NCBI GenBank assembly: GCA_900299145.1
Contig: OMIN01000103.1
Location: 1 to 64,000 of the forward strand
Reading direction: 5' to 3'
Source of the DNA: Betaproteobacteria bacterium
GTDB lineage: Bacteria > Pseudomonadota > Gammaproteobacteria > Burkholderiales > SG8-41
DNA: 64,000 nucleotides
A model generated the notes under the pieces. It worked only from the letters and a program-made list of their open reading frames with translations, was not told the DNA's origin and made no database searches. Positions 52,732 to 61,381 of the stretch are shown one piece after another. A program made the position numbers and the translations under genes. Each line of letters opens with the position of its first letter. The stretch's first letter is position 1.

Positions 52732-53784
52732 ATGCGCATAGCCTTCGCGCGCAGTACGGCTGCACGCAAGCCTTTCATCATGGCGCTTACCGCATTGGCG
52801 GTGACGAGCCTTATCCCCGGCGGTGCAACGGTGGCAAAAGCCGCCGCATGGGAACCGACCAAGCCGGTCGAGTTTGTGATTCCCGCCGGCACTGGCGGCG
52901 GCGCCGACCAGATGGCGCGGCTGATTCAGGGCATCGTGGTCAAGCCCAACCTGATGAAGCAGTCGCTGATCCCTGTGAATAAATCCGGCGGCGCGGGCGC
53001 GGAAGGTTTTCTTGCGGTGAAAGACGCCAAAGGCGATCCGCACAAAATTATCATCACGCTGTCAAATCTGTTCACTACGCCGCTGGCGACGGGGGTGCCA
53101 TTCAGCTGGAAGGACATGACGCCGGTGTCGATGATGGCGCTTGATCAGTTCGTGCTGTGGGTGAACGCGGAGTCGCCGCATAAAACCGCCAAGGATTTCA
53201 TTACGGCGGCGAAAGCCGTGTCGGGTGAGCCGCAAAAGCGCTTCAAGATGGGCGGCACCGGCTCCAAGCAGGAAGACCAGATCATCACCGTAAGTCTGGA
53301 AAAAGCCACGGGTACGAAATTTACCTACCTGCCGTTCAAGGGAGGCGGTGACGTGGCGGTGCAACTGGTTGGCAAGCATGTTGACTCGACGGTGAACAAT
53401 CCTATCGAAGCCGTGGCGCAGTGGCGCGCCGGCACGCTGCGTCCGCTATGCGTGTTCGACGACACGCGCATGCCTTACAAAAACAAGGTGACAGCAACTA
53501 TGTCGTGGAGCGACATTCCCACCTGCACGGAATCCGGCGTGCCCACCGATTACGTAATGCTGCGCGGCATTTTTATGCCAAGTGGCGTGACCGCAGATCA
53601 GGTTAACTTCTACGTTGAGTTGTTGAAAAAAGTGCGTGAAACGCCCGAGTGGAAAAAATTCATGGAAGACGGCGCGTTCAACACCACCACCATGTCAGGC
53701 AAGGAATACGCCGCGTGGGTGGAAAAAAATGAATCGCTGCACCGCGGCCTCATGAAGGAAGCGGGTTTCCTGGCGAAGCCTTGA
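52732..53784 (+). CDS. tctC: TTT transporter receptor TctC
   Basis: A 350-residue receptor with a signal peptide ending ATVAKAAA. VIPAGTGGGADQMARLI, PVNKSGGAGAEGFLAV, LPFKGGGDVAVQL and KEAGFL are its family blocks. Unlike the other receptors here it heads a full tctC-tctB-tctA operon, so it delivers its ligand to the adjacent carrier. GAGGAGGAG precedes the ATG. Its neighbour on the far side is an oxalate module, so a small dicarboxylate is a fair guess. Confidence 0.9.
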   Translation: MRIAFARSTAARKPFIMALTALAVTSLIPGGATVAKAAAWEPTKPVEFVIPAGTGGGADQMARLIQGIVVKPNLMKQSLIPVNKSGGAGAEGFLAVKDAKGDPHKIIITLSNLFTTPLATGVPFSWKDMTPVSMMALDQFVLWVNAESPHKTAKDFITAAKAVSGEPQKRFKMGGTGSKQEDQIITVSLEKATGTKFTYLPFKGGGDVAVQLVGKHVDSTVNNPIEAVAQWRAGTLRPLCVFDDTRMPYKNKVTATMSWSDIPTCTESGVPTDYVMLRGIFMPSGVTADQVNFYVELLKKVRETPEWKKFMEDGAFNTTTMSGKEYAAWVEKNESLHRGLMKEAGFLAKP

Positions 53785-53833
53785 TCCGATTGAGTGCCTG
53801 CGCGCGGGGTGAGACCCTGCGCGCAGTAATCTG

Positions 53834-54364
53834 ATGTCACAACCCAACCCCTCTCCCGACCCGCAAACACATGCCGTGGTGGGCATGCGAGCGATGGAAT
53901 TGATCGTCGCAGGACTGCTGCTGGCGTTTGGACTTACCGTCGCCTATGCCAGCTATCAACTCGGTGCGGACTGGGCCGAGGATGGCCCCAAGGCGGGGTA
54001 TTTTCCGTTTTATATCGGCCTGATCATTGCGGTATCCAGCGTGGTGACGCTGGCGCAGGCGTGGCTCAACCGCACGCCCAAGTCCGGCGAGGCCTTTGTC
54101 GAACGCGGGCAGCTCAAGCTCGTGATGGCGGTGCTGCTGCCTGCGGCGGCCTATGTGTTGGTAATCCAGTGGTTCGGTATTTATGCCGCGTCGGCGATTT
54201 ACATGGCGGTATTCATGGTGTGGCTGGGCAAATACGCTTGGTGGAAGGCCGCGCTGCTCGGCATTGCGGTGAGTGTGGCCGTATTCCTCATGTTTGAAGT
54301 CTGGTTCAAGGTGCCGCTGCACAAAGGCACGTTGTATAACCCGCTCGCCCTATTCGGCTTCTGA
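53834..54364 (+). CDS. tctB: TTT transporter small membrane subunit TctB
   Basis: A 176-residue, four-helix protein. Helix 1 (ELIVAGLLLAFGLTVAYASY) is followed by GADWAEDGPKAGYFPFYIG, the family signature with PKAGYFPF, then three more helices. It works with TctA to form the permease. It lies 49 bases behind tctC and 18 bases before tctA. Confidence 0.85.
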   Translation: MSQPNPSPDPQTHAVVGMRAMELIVAGLLLAFGLTVAYASYQLGADWAEDGPKAGYFPFYIGLIIAVSSVVTLAQAWLNRTPKSGEAFVERGQLKLVMAVLLPAAAYVLVIQWFGIYAASAIYMAVFMVWLGKYAWWKAALLGIAVSVAVFLMFEVWFKVPLHKGTLYNPLALFGF

Positions 54365-54382
54365 TCAGCGCGGGAGAGCCAA

Positions 54383-55879
54383 TTGGAAGAAATCAACGCG
54401 CTGTTTCAGGGGTTTGCGGTGGCGATGACGCCGTTAAACCTGATGCTGATGTTTGTCGGTGTCACGCTCGGCGTGGTGATCGGCGTGCTCCCGGGGCTGG
54501 GCGGCGCCAACGGCATTGCAATTCTGCTGCCGCTTACCTTTACCATGCCGCCGACCTCGGCCATCATCATGCTGTCGTGCATTTACTGGGGCGCGTTGTT
54601 TGGCGGGGCGATCACGTCCGTGCTGTTTAACATTCCCGGTGAACCATGGTCGGTGGCCACCACGTTTGACGGCTACCCCATGGCGCAGCAGGGCCGCGCG
54701 GGTGAGGCGTTGACTGCAGCATTTACCTCCTCGTTCATCGGTGCGTTCGTGGCCGTGGTGATGATCACGTTTCTGGCGCCGTTGGTGGCGAAGTTTGCAT
54801 TGAAGTTCGGTCCGCCGGAGTTTTTCAGTGTGTATTTTCTGACGTTTTGCAGTTTTATCGGCATGGGCAAGGGCTCGCCGTGGAAAACGCTGACGGCGAT
54901 GATGCTCGGTTTCGCGCTGGCGGCGGTGGGCATGGATACCGTTACCGGTCAGTTGCGCCTGACCTTTGGTTTCTCGGAGCTGATGCGCGGCTTTGATTTT
55001 CTGGTGGCGGTGATCGGCCTTTTCGGCATCGGCGAGATTCTGCTGTCGATGGAAGAAGGGCTGTCGTTTTCCGGCAGCAGCGCGCGCATCAACTTCAAGG
55101 TGGTGCTGGAGACATGGAAAAAACTGCCGAAGTACTGGGTTACGTCGCTGCGCAGTTGTCTGGTCGGCTGCTGGATGGGGATTACGCCGGGCGGCGCCAC
55201 GCCGGCGTCGTTCATGAGTTACGGCATCGCCAAGCGCTTTTCTCCCGACGGCGCGAAATTTGGCACGGGCCAGATGGAAGGCGTGGTGGCGCCGGAGACG
55301 GCGGCGCATGCGGCGGGCACTTCGGCATTGCTGCCGATGTTGTCGTTGGGGATTCCCGGCTCGCCCACGGCAGCGGTGCTGTTGGGCGGCCTGCTGATCT
55401 GGGGCCTGCAGCCGGGGCCGCTGCTGTTTGTCGAGAAAAAAGAATTCGTGTGGGGGCTGATTGCCAGCATGTATCTGGGCAATCTCGCCGGGCTGATTAT
55501 CGTGCTCACTTGCGTGCCACTGTTCGCGGCGATTCTACGCATACCGTTTTCCATTGTCGCGCCGCTGATTATTGTCATCTGCGCGATAGGCGCTTACACC
55601 GTGCACAACGCCATGCTCGACATCTGGTTCATGCTGTTCTTTGGCGTGGTGGGCTACGTGTTCAAGAAACTCGACTACCCGATGGCGCCGATGGTGCTGG
55701 CGCTCGTGCTGGGGGATCGCGCGGAAGATTCATTCCGCCAGGCGATGCTGATATCGCAGGGCAATCTCAGCGTGTTTTTCTCAAATGCCTTGGTGGGCAG
55801 CATCATGACGCTGGGGCTGGTGATGCTGTTTTGGCCGCTGGTGGCGGCTCTTAAGGCCAAGCTTCGAGCTGCGCGCTAG
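54383..55879 (+). CDS. tctA: TTT transporter large membrane subunit TctA
   Basis: A 498-residue, roughly 12-helix carrier. Family blocks include GVLPGLGGANGIAILLPLTF, IPGEPWSVATTFDGYPMAQQG and the second-half copy GITPGGATPASFMSYG. It moves the TctC-delivered solute with a proton or sodium gradient. The start is TTG 54383 with GGGAGAG upstream. An intrinsic terminator closes the operon. Confidence 0.92.
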   Translation: MEEINALFQGFAVAMTPLNLMLMFVGVTLGVVIGVLPGLGGANGIAILLPLTFTMPPTSAIIMLSCIYWGALFGGAITSVLFNIPGEPWSVATTFDGYPMAQQGRAGEALTAAFTSSFIGAFVAVVMITFLAPLVAKFALKFGPPEFFSVYFLTFCSFIGMGKGSPWKTLTAMMLGFALAAVGMDTVTGQLRLTFGFSELMRGFDFLVAVIGLFGIGEILLSMEEGLSFSGSSARINFKVVLETWKKLPKYWVTSLRSCLVGCWMGITPGGATPASFMSYGIAKRFSPDGAKFGTGQMEGVVAPETAAHAAGTSALLPMLSLGIPGSPTAAVLLGGLLIWGLQPGPLLFVEKKEFVWGLIASMYLGNLAGLIIVLTCVPLFAAILRIPFSIVAPLIIVICAIGAYTVHNAMLDIWFMLFFGVVGYVFKKLDYPMAPMVLALVLGDRAEDSFRQAMLISQGNLSVFFSNALVGSIMTLGLVMLFWPLVAALKAKLRAAR

Positions 55880-55893
55880 CTGGGCAGCAAAGC

Positions 55894-55922
55894 AAAACGG
55901 GGGCGCAAGCCCCCGTTTTTTT
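55894..55922. terminator. Intrinsic terminator of the tct operon
   Basis: Eleven-base arms AAAACGGGGGC and GCCCCCGTTTT with loop GCAA, continuing into more Ts. The A-run on the left lets it also serve the convergent oxc gene. Confidence 0.9.
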
Positions 55923-55938
55923 GAAGCGCCGTAACCTG

Positions 55939-57672
55939 CTATTTCTTCGCTGCCTTCGGATTGAGACTGGTGATGCGCCCGCTTTCAGTGCCTGCGGTTT
56001 CGTCGATGATGGCGTTAACCAGTGTGGGCTTGCGCGAGCGCACGGCTTCTTCAACGGCTTTGCGCAGTTCATCCGGCGTTTTGGCGTAAACACCCACGCC
56101 GCCGAAGGCCTCCATCATTTTCTCGTAGCGCGCGTCCTTCACAAACACGGTGGGCGTAACATCCGCGGTGCCGCTGGCGTTGACGTCAGTGCCCTTATAG
56201 ACGCCGTTGTTGTTGAAGATCACTACGCACACAGGCAGGTTGTAGCGGCAAATGGTTTCGACTTCCATGCCTGAGAATCCAAACGCGCTGTCGCCTTCGA
56301 CCGCGATCACCGGTAGATTGGTCTCCACGGCCGCAGCCACCGCAAAGCCCATGCCAATGCCCATCACGCCCCAGGTGCCGACGTCGATGCGTTTGCGAGG
56401 TTTGTACATGTCAACGATGCTGCGCGTGAAGTCGAGCGCGTTGGCGCCTTCGTTCACCAGCATGGCGTCCGGGTGACCCTTGATCACGTCGCGCATCACA
56501 TTCAGCGCGCTGTGGAAGTTCATTGGTGTGGGGTTCTTTGCCAGCGTTTCGCCCATCTTGGCGATATTCTTGCCCTTGCGGTCGGCGATGGCGCCGAGCC
56601 AGTCGCCTGACGGCTTGGGCCAGCCCGCGCCCGCCGCGTTAACGCCATTCAACATGGCTGCAATGCACGAGCCGATATCGCCTACCACGGGTGCGTCGAC
56701 GCGCACATTGCTGTCGGCCTCTGTCGGCGAAATATCGACCTGAATATATTTTTGCCCGCCCCAGGCTTTGGACGATTTGCCGCCCCAGGTCTTGCCCTTG
56801 CCATGCGACAGCAGCCAGTTCAATCGTGCGCCCACCAGCATCACCACGTCGGCTTCGGGCAATACATACGAGCGTGCCGCCGCTGCCGATTGCTCGTGCG
56901 TATCGGGCAGCAGGCCCTTGGCCATCGACATCGGCAGATAAGGGATACCGGTTTTCTCGACGAACGCGCGAATGTCGTCATCCGCACGCGCATAGGCGGC
57001 ACCTTTGCCCAAAATGATGAGCGGGCGCTTGGCGTTTTTCAGCAGATCGAGTGCACGATTCACCGCATCCGGCGCGGGGATCTGGCGCGGCGCTGGGTCT
57101 ACAACTTTGATGAGTGATGCCTTGCCGGCGTCAGCTTCAATGGTTTGCGCGAACAGTTTGGCGGGCAAATCGAGATACACGCCGCCAGGCCGGCCCGACA
57201 CCGCCGCACGGATTGCACGTGCGATGCCGATGCCCAAATCCTCGATATGCAGCACGCGGAAAGCCGCCTTGGCGAGCGGCTTGGCGATGGCAAGTTGATC
57301 CATCTCCTCGTAATCGCCCTGTTGCAAGTCGACGATCTCGCGCTCACTGGAGCCGCTGATGAGAATCATCGGAAAGCAGTTGGTGGTGGCGTTGGCGAGC
57401 GCATTCAGGCCGTTCAGAAAGCCTGGCGCCGAAACGGTGATGCACACGCCCGGCTTTTGCGTGAGAAAGCCCGCGATGGCGGCGGCGTTGCCCGCATTCT
57501 GCTCGTGGCGGAACGAAATCATGCGCATGCCGGCGGCCTGTGCGCGGCGCGTCAGATCGGTGATGGGGATGCCCGGCAGGCCATACAGATTGCTGATGCC
57601 GTTCAGTTTGAGCGCGTCGATCAGGAGATCGGCGCCGTCGAGCAGGGTTTGGGTGGGGCTTGCGGTGTCCAT
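55939..57672 (-). CDS. oxc: Oxalyl-CoA decarboxylase
   Basis: A 577-residue thiamine-diphosphate enzyme. The catalytic Glu region [16 protein letters not shown], the [14 protein letters not shown] block, and the ThDP site [19 protein letters not shown] with the metal-binding NNN all match oxalyl-CoA decarboxylases. It converts oxalyl-CoA to formyl-CoA and CO2 in the cytosol. ATG 57672 (MDTASPTQ) gives family length; longer starts are not needed. It works with frc (58701), which regenerates oxalyl-CoA. Confidence 0.92.
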   Translation of the reverse strand: MDTASPTQTLLDGADLLIDALKLNGISNLYGLPGIPITDLTRRAQAAGMRMISFRHEQNAGNAAAIAGFLTQKPGVCITVSAPGFLNGLNALANATTNCFPMILISGSSEREIVDLQQGDYEEMDQLAIAKPLAKAAFRVLHIEDLGIGIARAIRAAVSGRPGGVYLDLPAKLFAQTIEADAGKASLIKVVDPAPRQIPAPDAVNRALDLLKNAKRPLIILGKGAAYARADDDIRAFVEKTGIPYLPMSMAKGLLPDTHEQSAAAARSYVLPEADVVMLVGARLNWLLSHGKGKTWGGKSSKAWGGQKYIQVDISPTEADSNVRVDAPVVGDIGSCIAAMLNGVNAAGAGWPKPSGDWLGAIADRKGKNIAKMGETLAKNPTPMNFHSALNVMRDVIKGHPDAMLVNEGANALDFTRSIVDMYKPRKRIDVGTWGVMGIGMGFAVAAAVETNLPVIAVEGDSAFGFSGMEVETICRYNLPVCVVIFNNNGVYKGTDVNASGTADVTPTVFVKDARYEKMMEAFGGVGVYAKTPDELRKAVEEAVRSRKPTLVNAIIDETAGTESGRITSLNPKAAKK

Positions 57673-57841
57673 GTCGAAAGGCCTCGCGTTAAGCGGTCGT
57701 TTGCACTGGGGAGTTACGGGCCGCCGGAAGGCGCGCTGGGCAATTGCGGCAGCGCGCGAATTCCGAGGCAATATTAAATCCAGAGTATCTTAGGCGTGGC
57801 GGGCGCGGGCACCCTTGATCCCGGTCAATTTTCACATTGGC

Positions 57842-58450
57842 TTATATCTTCCCGCGCTTTTTCAGCCGGCTCAGGGTTTCCGGCGACAGATTCAAATAGG
57901 AAGCCAGTTCTTTCTTCGGCAGACGTTCCGCCAATTCCGGGTGTTTGCGCGTGAAGCGCTGCACGCGGCCGGGCGCATTTAAAAGATGTAGCGTGATGGT
58001 ATGTGCCATGACATCGGCCATCAGCCGCATCACTTCCAGTTCAAATTCGCTTTTGATTTTGACGTGCCGCTCGAGAAAGGCAGCCCATTGCAGCATGGAA
58101 AGTTTTGCCGCGCGCACCTTCGTAACGGCGCGTATCGAGTACGGCATCGGCGTTTTCAGGCGCCAGGCGGCGTAGCTGGTGTCGATGTCGGTTTCGGGGG
58201 CAAAACGCAAAATCATTTCCTTGCCCTGCGCATTTGATACCACGCGTTTTAGCACGCCGTCGATCACGAAATACTGCTCCATCGAATGCGTGCCCTGATG
58301 CTCCAATGTTTCGCCCTTGGCGTAATCGCTGATTTCCAGCAGCGATTCAAACTCCAGCCACTGCGCGGCGCTCAAGTGCTGCAATACCAGATTTTGCCGA
58401 AGTTGCAGGCGCAGTATTTTGGATTGGGGATGGGCCGCGAGCTGGGTCAT
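57842..58450 (-). CDS. Crp/Fnr-family regulator
   Basis: A 202-residue regulator with an effector-binding beta-roll (EISDYAKGETLEHQGTHSME through VIDGVLKRVVSN) and a short winged helix ending LASYLNLSPETLSRLKKRGK. It lacks the Cys cluster of Fnr. It sits between the divergent oxc and frc genes and probably controls them in response to a metabolite. ATG 58450 is used; the longer frame would run through the repeat copy at 58482-58491. Confidence 0.82.
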   Translation of the reverse strand: MTQLAAHPQSKILRLQLRQNLVLQHLSAAQWLEFESLLEISDYAKGETLEHQGTHSMEQYFVIDGVLKRVVSNAQGKEMILRFAPETDIDTSYAAWRLKTPMPYSIRAVTKVRAAKLSMLQWAAFLERHVKIKSEFELEVMRLMADVMAHTITLHLLNAPGRVQRFTRKHPELAERLPKKELASYLNLSPETLSRLKKRGKI

Positions 58451-58481
58451 GGTGGCAGCAGCAATAGAGGCCAAGATTTTA

Positions 58482-58491
58482 TAACTATCTG
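58482..58491 (-). repeat. Dispersed element, core copy
   Basis: CAGATAGTTA then TAAAAT on the minus strand, 31 bases before the Crp-like start. Confidence 0.65.
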
Positions 58492-58700
58492 TTTCTAAAG
58501 TAAATTTTTGGCAAGGATTCTTGACGTGGGTCATGGTTTCACAATCCGCCATTACCTATAGTTGCGCCCTCGCAAATCAGGGTAAAGCAAGGCGCAAATC
58601 GCAAATCGCTGTTTCCCACGCCACCAACGCATCTGTTGCAGGTGCCTATCTGGCGCAAATGGCGCCGCTCGCCTTACACTTCACGCTTCACGGAGGAGCT

Positions 58701-59966
58701 ATGGAAGCATTAAAAGGAGTACGCGTTCTCGACATGACGCACGTGCAGGCGGGCCCGACATGCTCGCAGCTACTGGCGTGGATGGGCGCGGACGTGATCA
58801 AGTTCGAGCCGCCGCAGGGTGACGCCACTCGCGGCCAGTTGCGCGACGTGCCCAACGCGGACAGTCTCTACTTCACGATGTTGAACTGCAACAAGCGGTC
58901 GATCACCGTGAACATGAAAAATCCCGAGGGCAAAAAAGTCTTCGTCGATTTGCTGCTGAAGTGCGACATCATCATGGAGAACTTCGGCCCTGGCGTGCTT
59001 GACCGCTTCGGTTTCACCTGGGAAAAAATCCACGAAATCAATCCGAAAATCGTGATGGGTTCGATCAAGGGCTTTGGTTCCAGCGGCCCGTATTCGGATT
59101 TCAAGGCGTATGAAAACGTGGCGCAGGCGATGGGCGGCGCGATGAGCACTACCGGCGTGCCCGATGGCCCGCCGTTTGTCACTGGCGCGCAAATTGGCGA
59201 TTCCGGCACGGGCCTGCATTTGGCGATAGGCTTGCTCGCGGCGTTGCGGCAGGCCGACAAAACGGGACAGGGCCAATACGTCGAAGTGGCAATGATGGAC
59301 GGCGTAATGAACCTTTGCCGGGTGAAGTGGCGTGATCATCAGCGGCTGCAGCACGGCGGATTGAGTGAATACTCCGTGCATACCGAAAAAGGCATGAGCG
59401 AGACGCCGCGTGCGGGCAACGACTCCGGCGGTGGGCAACTCGGCAATGCCATCAAATGCAAACCGGGCGGGCCGAACGATTACATTTACGTGGTGGTGCA
59501 GGAAGCGGTGTGGGATGGCCTCGCCAAACGCATCGGGCCGGACGTCGGGGTACCGGATCTGGCCACCGACGCGCGTTTCGCCAAGATTGGCGACCGCCGC
59601 AAAAATCAGAATGAAATGTGGGCCATGCTCACGCAATTTGCATCGAAGTACACCAAACGCGAGTTCATGGAAATTCTGAATCCGCTGGATGTGCCGTGCG
59701 GGCCGATCATGTCCACCGGTGACCTGGCCAACGATGAACATGTACGCGGCCGTGAAATGTACGTCGAACTGGATCACCCGCAGCGCGGCAAGTGGTTTAA
59801 CGTCGGCATGCCGATCAAGCTGTCGGCTTCGCCGGCGGTGATTAAGCGTTCACCGACGTTGGGCGAGCATACGGATGAGGTACTGAAGGATGTGCTCGGT
59901 TATGCGGATGATAAAGTGGCGTCGATGAAGACTGCCGGTGCGTTTTCGCTACCGCCGAAGAAATAG
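58701..59966 (+). CDS. frc: Formyl-CoA:oxalate CoA-transferase
   Basis: A 421-residue family III transferase. The catalytic Asp is Asp167 in [12 protein letters not shown], at the same place as Asp169 of the known enzyme. [20 protein letters not shown] and NRCNKRS-like blocks ([10 protein letters not shown]) fit the formyl-CoA transferase subgroup. It moves CoA from formyl-CoA to oxalate, giving oxalyl-CoA for Oxc and free formate. GGAGGAGC precedes ATG 58701. The formyl-THF-hydrolase-like gene follows by 117 bases. Confidence 0.9.
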   Translation: MEALKGVRVLDMTHVQAGPTCSQLLAWMGADVIKFEPPQGDATRGQLRDVPNADSLYFTMLNCNKRSITVNMKNPEGKKVFVDLLLKCDIIMENFGPGVLDRFGFTWEKIHEINPKIVMGSIKGFGSSGPYSDFKAYENVAQAMGGAMSTTGVPDGPPFVTGAQIGDSGTGLHLAIGLLAALRQADKTGQGQYVEVAMMDGVMNLCRVKWRDHQRLQHGGLSEYSVHTEKGMSETPRAGNDSGGGQLGNAIKCKPGGPNDYIYVVVQEAVWDGLAKRIGPDVGVPDLATDARFAKIGDRRKNQNEMWAMLTQFASKYTKREFMEILNPLDVPCGPIMSTGDLANDEHVRGREMYVELDHPQRGKWFNVGMPIKLSASPAVIKRSPTLGEHTDEVLKDVLGYADDKVASMKTAGAFSLPPKK

Positions 59967-60053
59967 CTTCGTTTTCGCCACGGATGAACACAGACCGACA
60001 CGGATTAACTCGGCGCGGGCAAACTACGATGGTTTGTGTTGATCTGTGGTTTG

Positions 60054-60063
60054 TAAGTATCTG
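60054..60063 (-). repeat. Dispersed element, core copy
   Basis: CAGATACTTA on the minus strand in the gap between frc and the formyl-hydrolase gene, both plus strand, so it is not upstream of a co-oriented gene. Confidence 0.6.
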
Positions 60064-60083
60064 AATTTAAAGGATTTTAAATC

Positions 60084-61016
60084 ATGAAGATAGCCATCAT
60101 TGGGCAGCAGGATTTCGGTAAAGCCGTGCTCGACGCTTTTCTCGCGCGCGGTGATGAGGTTGCCGGTGTATTTTGCGCGCCGGAAAAGCCCGGAGCCAAG
60201 GCCGACCCGGTGCGCGCGGCGGCGGAAGAAAAAAAGCTCAAGGTGTTCCAGTTCAAATCGCTGCGCGATCAGGAAGCGCATGACGCGCTCAAAAGCTTGA
60301 ACGTTGATTTGGGCATCATGGCGTATGTGTTGCAGTTTGCACCGGATACCTTTGTGCATCTACCGCGGCTGGGTACGATTCAGTATCACCCGTCGCTGCT
60401 GCCGAAATATCGCGGGCCGTCGTCGATTAACTGGCCGATCATGCGCGGCGATACCAAAACGGGTCTGACCATTTTCCGTCCGAACGAGGGGCTCGACGAA
60501 GGCCCGGTGGTGCTGCAAAAAGAATGTGCCATTGGCCCGGACGACACGCTGGGCGATGTCTATTTCAATCATCTGTTTCCGCTGGGCGTGAAAGCCATGC
60601 TGGAAGCGGCCGATCTGGTATTCGCCGGTAAACACACCGAGACCGTGCAGGATGAGTCGCAAGCCAGTTACGAAGGTTGGTGCCGCACCGGTGAGTCGCG
60701 TATCCATTGGGCGAACCACGTTGATTCGGTTTACAACATGATCCGCGGCTGCAACCCGGCGCCGGGCGCGTGGACCATGCTCAATGGCAAGAAAGTGCAG
60801 ATATTCGACGCCATAAAGCATCTTTTCCGCCGCTTTGCCGATGTGGCCGGGAAAATGGGCGAAGTATCGGCGGTCAATGACAAGAGTTTCCGCATCACCG
60901 CACAAGGCGGCACGATCGAAGTCCTGCGCGCGCGCGGCGAGGACGGCAAAAAGATTTCGGGCGGCGATTTTGCCAAGGCCAACGGCATCGCCAACGGCAT
61001 GGTGTTTGATGCCTGA
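60084..61016 (+). CDS. 10-formyl-THF hydrolase-like formyltransferase-fold protein
   Basis: A 310-residue protein aligned in order with the N-terminal hydrolase domain of 10-formyltetrahydrofolate dehydrogenase: MKIAIIGQQDFGKAVLDAF, YHPSLLPKYRGPSSINWPI with the catalytic His, and NEGLDEGPVVLQKE with the catalytic Asp, then an Fmt-like C-terminal domain. It may split 10-formyl-THF to THF and formate, or act on another formyl carrier. It is not a normal Fmt and no tRNA-modifying partner is near. Directly behind frc, it may balance the formyl/formate pool during oxalate use. Confidence 0.82.
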   Translation: MKIAIIGQQDFGKAVLDAFLARGDEVAGVFCAPEKPGAKADPVRAAAEEKKLKVFQFKSLRDQEAHDALKSLNVDLGIMAYVLQFAPDTFVHLPRLGTIQYHPSLLPKYRGPSSINWPIMRGDTKTGLTIFRPNEGLDEGPVVLQKECAIGPDDTLGDVYFNHLFPLGVKAMLEAADLVFAGKHTETVQDESQASYEGWCRTGESRIHWANHVDSVYNMIRGCNPAPGAWTMLNGKKVQIFDAIKHLFRRFADVAGKMGEVSAVNDKSFRITAQGGTIEVLRARGEDGKKISGGDFAKANGIANGMVFDA

Positions 61017-61092
61017 TTGAATCGTGGTCGTTTCAAGCGGGGTGTCTGATTGATGCTGTAGTTGCCGCAAACCGGACGGTCAGTTGCCGTTC

Positions 61093-61123
61093 AAAAAAAG
61101 CCATGCCTTGCATGGCTTTTTTT
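61093..61123 (+). terminator. Intrinsic terminator
   Basis: Arms GCCATGC (61100-61106) and GCATGGC (61110-61116), a three-base loop, seven As before and seven Ts after. It ends the frc/formyl-hydrolase unit. Confidence 0.9.
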
Positions 61124-61136
61124 GGTACGAGGTATT

Positions 61137-61157
61137 TATAAGTATTTGTTTTTATTG
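61137..61157 (-). repeat. Dispersed element, full copy
   Basis: CAATAAAAACAAATACTTAT on the minus strand, just past an intrinsic terminator; no minus-strand gene is downstream. Confidence 0.75.
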
Positions 61158-61381
61158 CATATTTTTGTTTGCATTCCAGTGCTGCTCCAGAGTGCTTGCG
61201 TGGTCGTCGCGAATGCGGGTAAAACACGGCGCTACCCGTGAAAGTTGCAGGCGCGCATCATTTCTTGGCAAAAACGCCGACAATATTAAAAAAGAGTAAA
61301 CAAAATCAGTTAATTGCGTTATCTTGTTCATGATAAACATCAGAATTCTCCGCTGACGTTCCCGACATCCCCTAACTGGGC

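Larger units (their letters stand above)
61017..61381. other. Intergenic region, 365 bases
   Basis: It contains the terminator of the formyl-hydrolase gene (61093-61123), a strong minus-oriented repeat copy (61137-61157) that does not stand upstream of any minus-strand gene, and A/T-rich sequence up to the kinase start. No further gene was seen. Confidence 0.6.
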
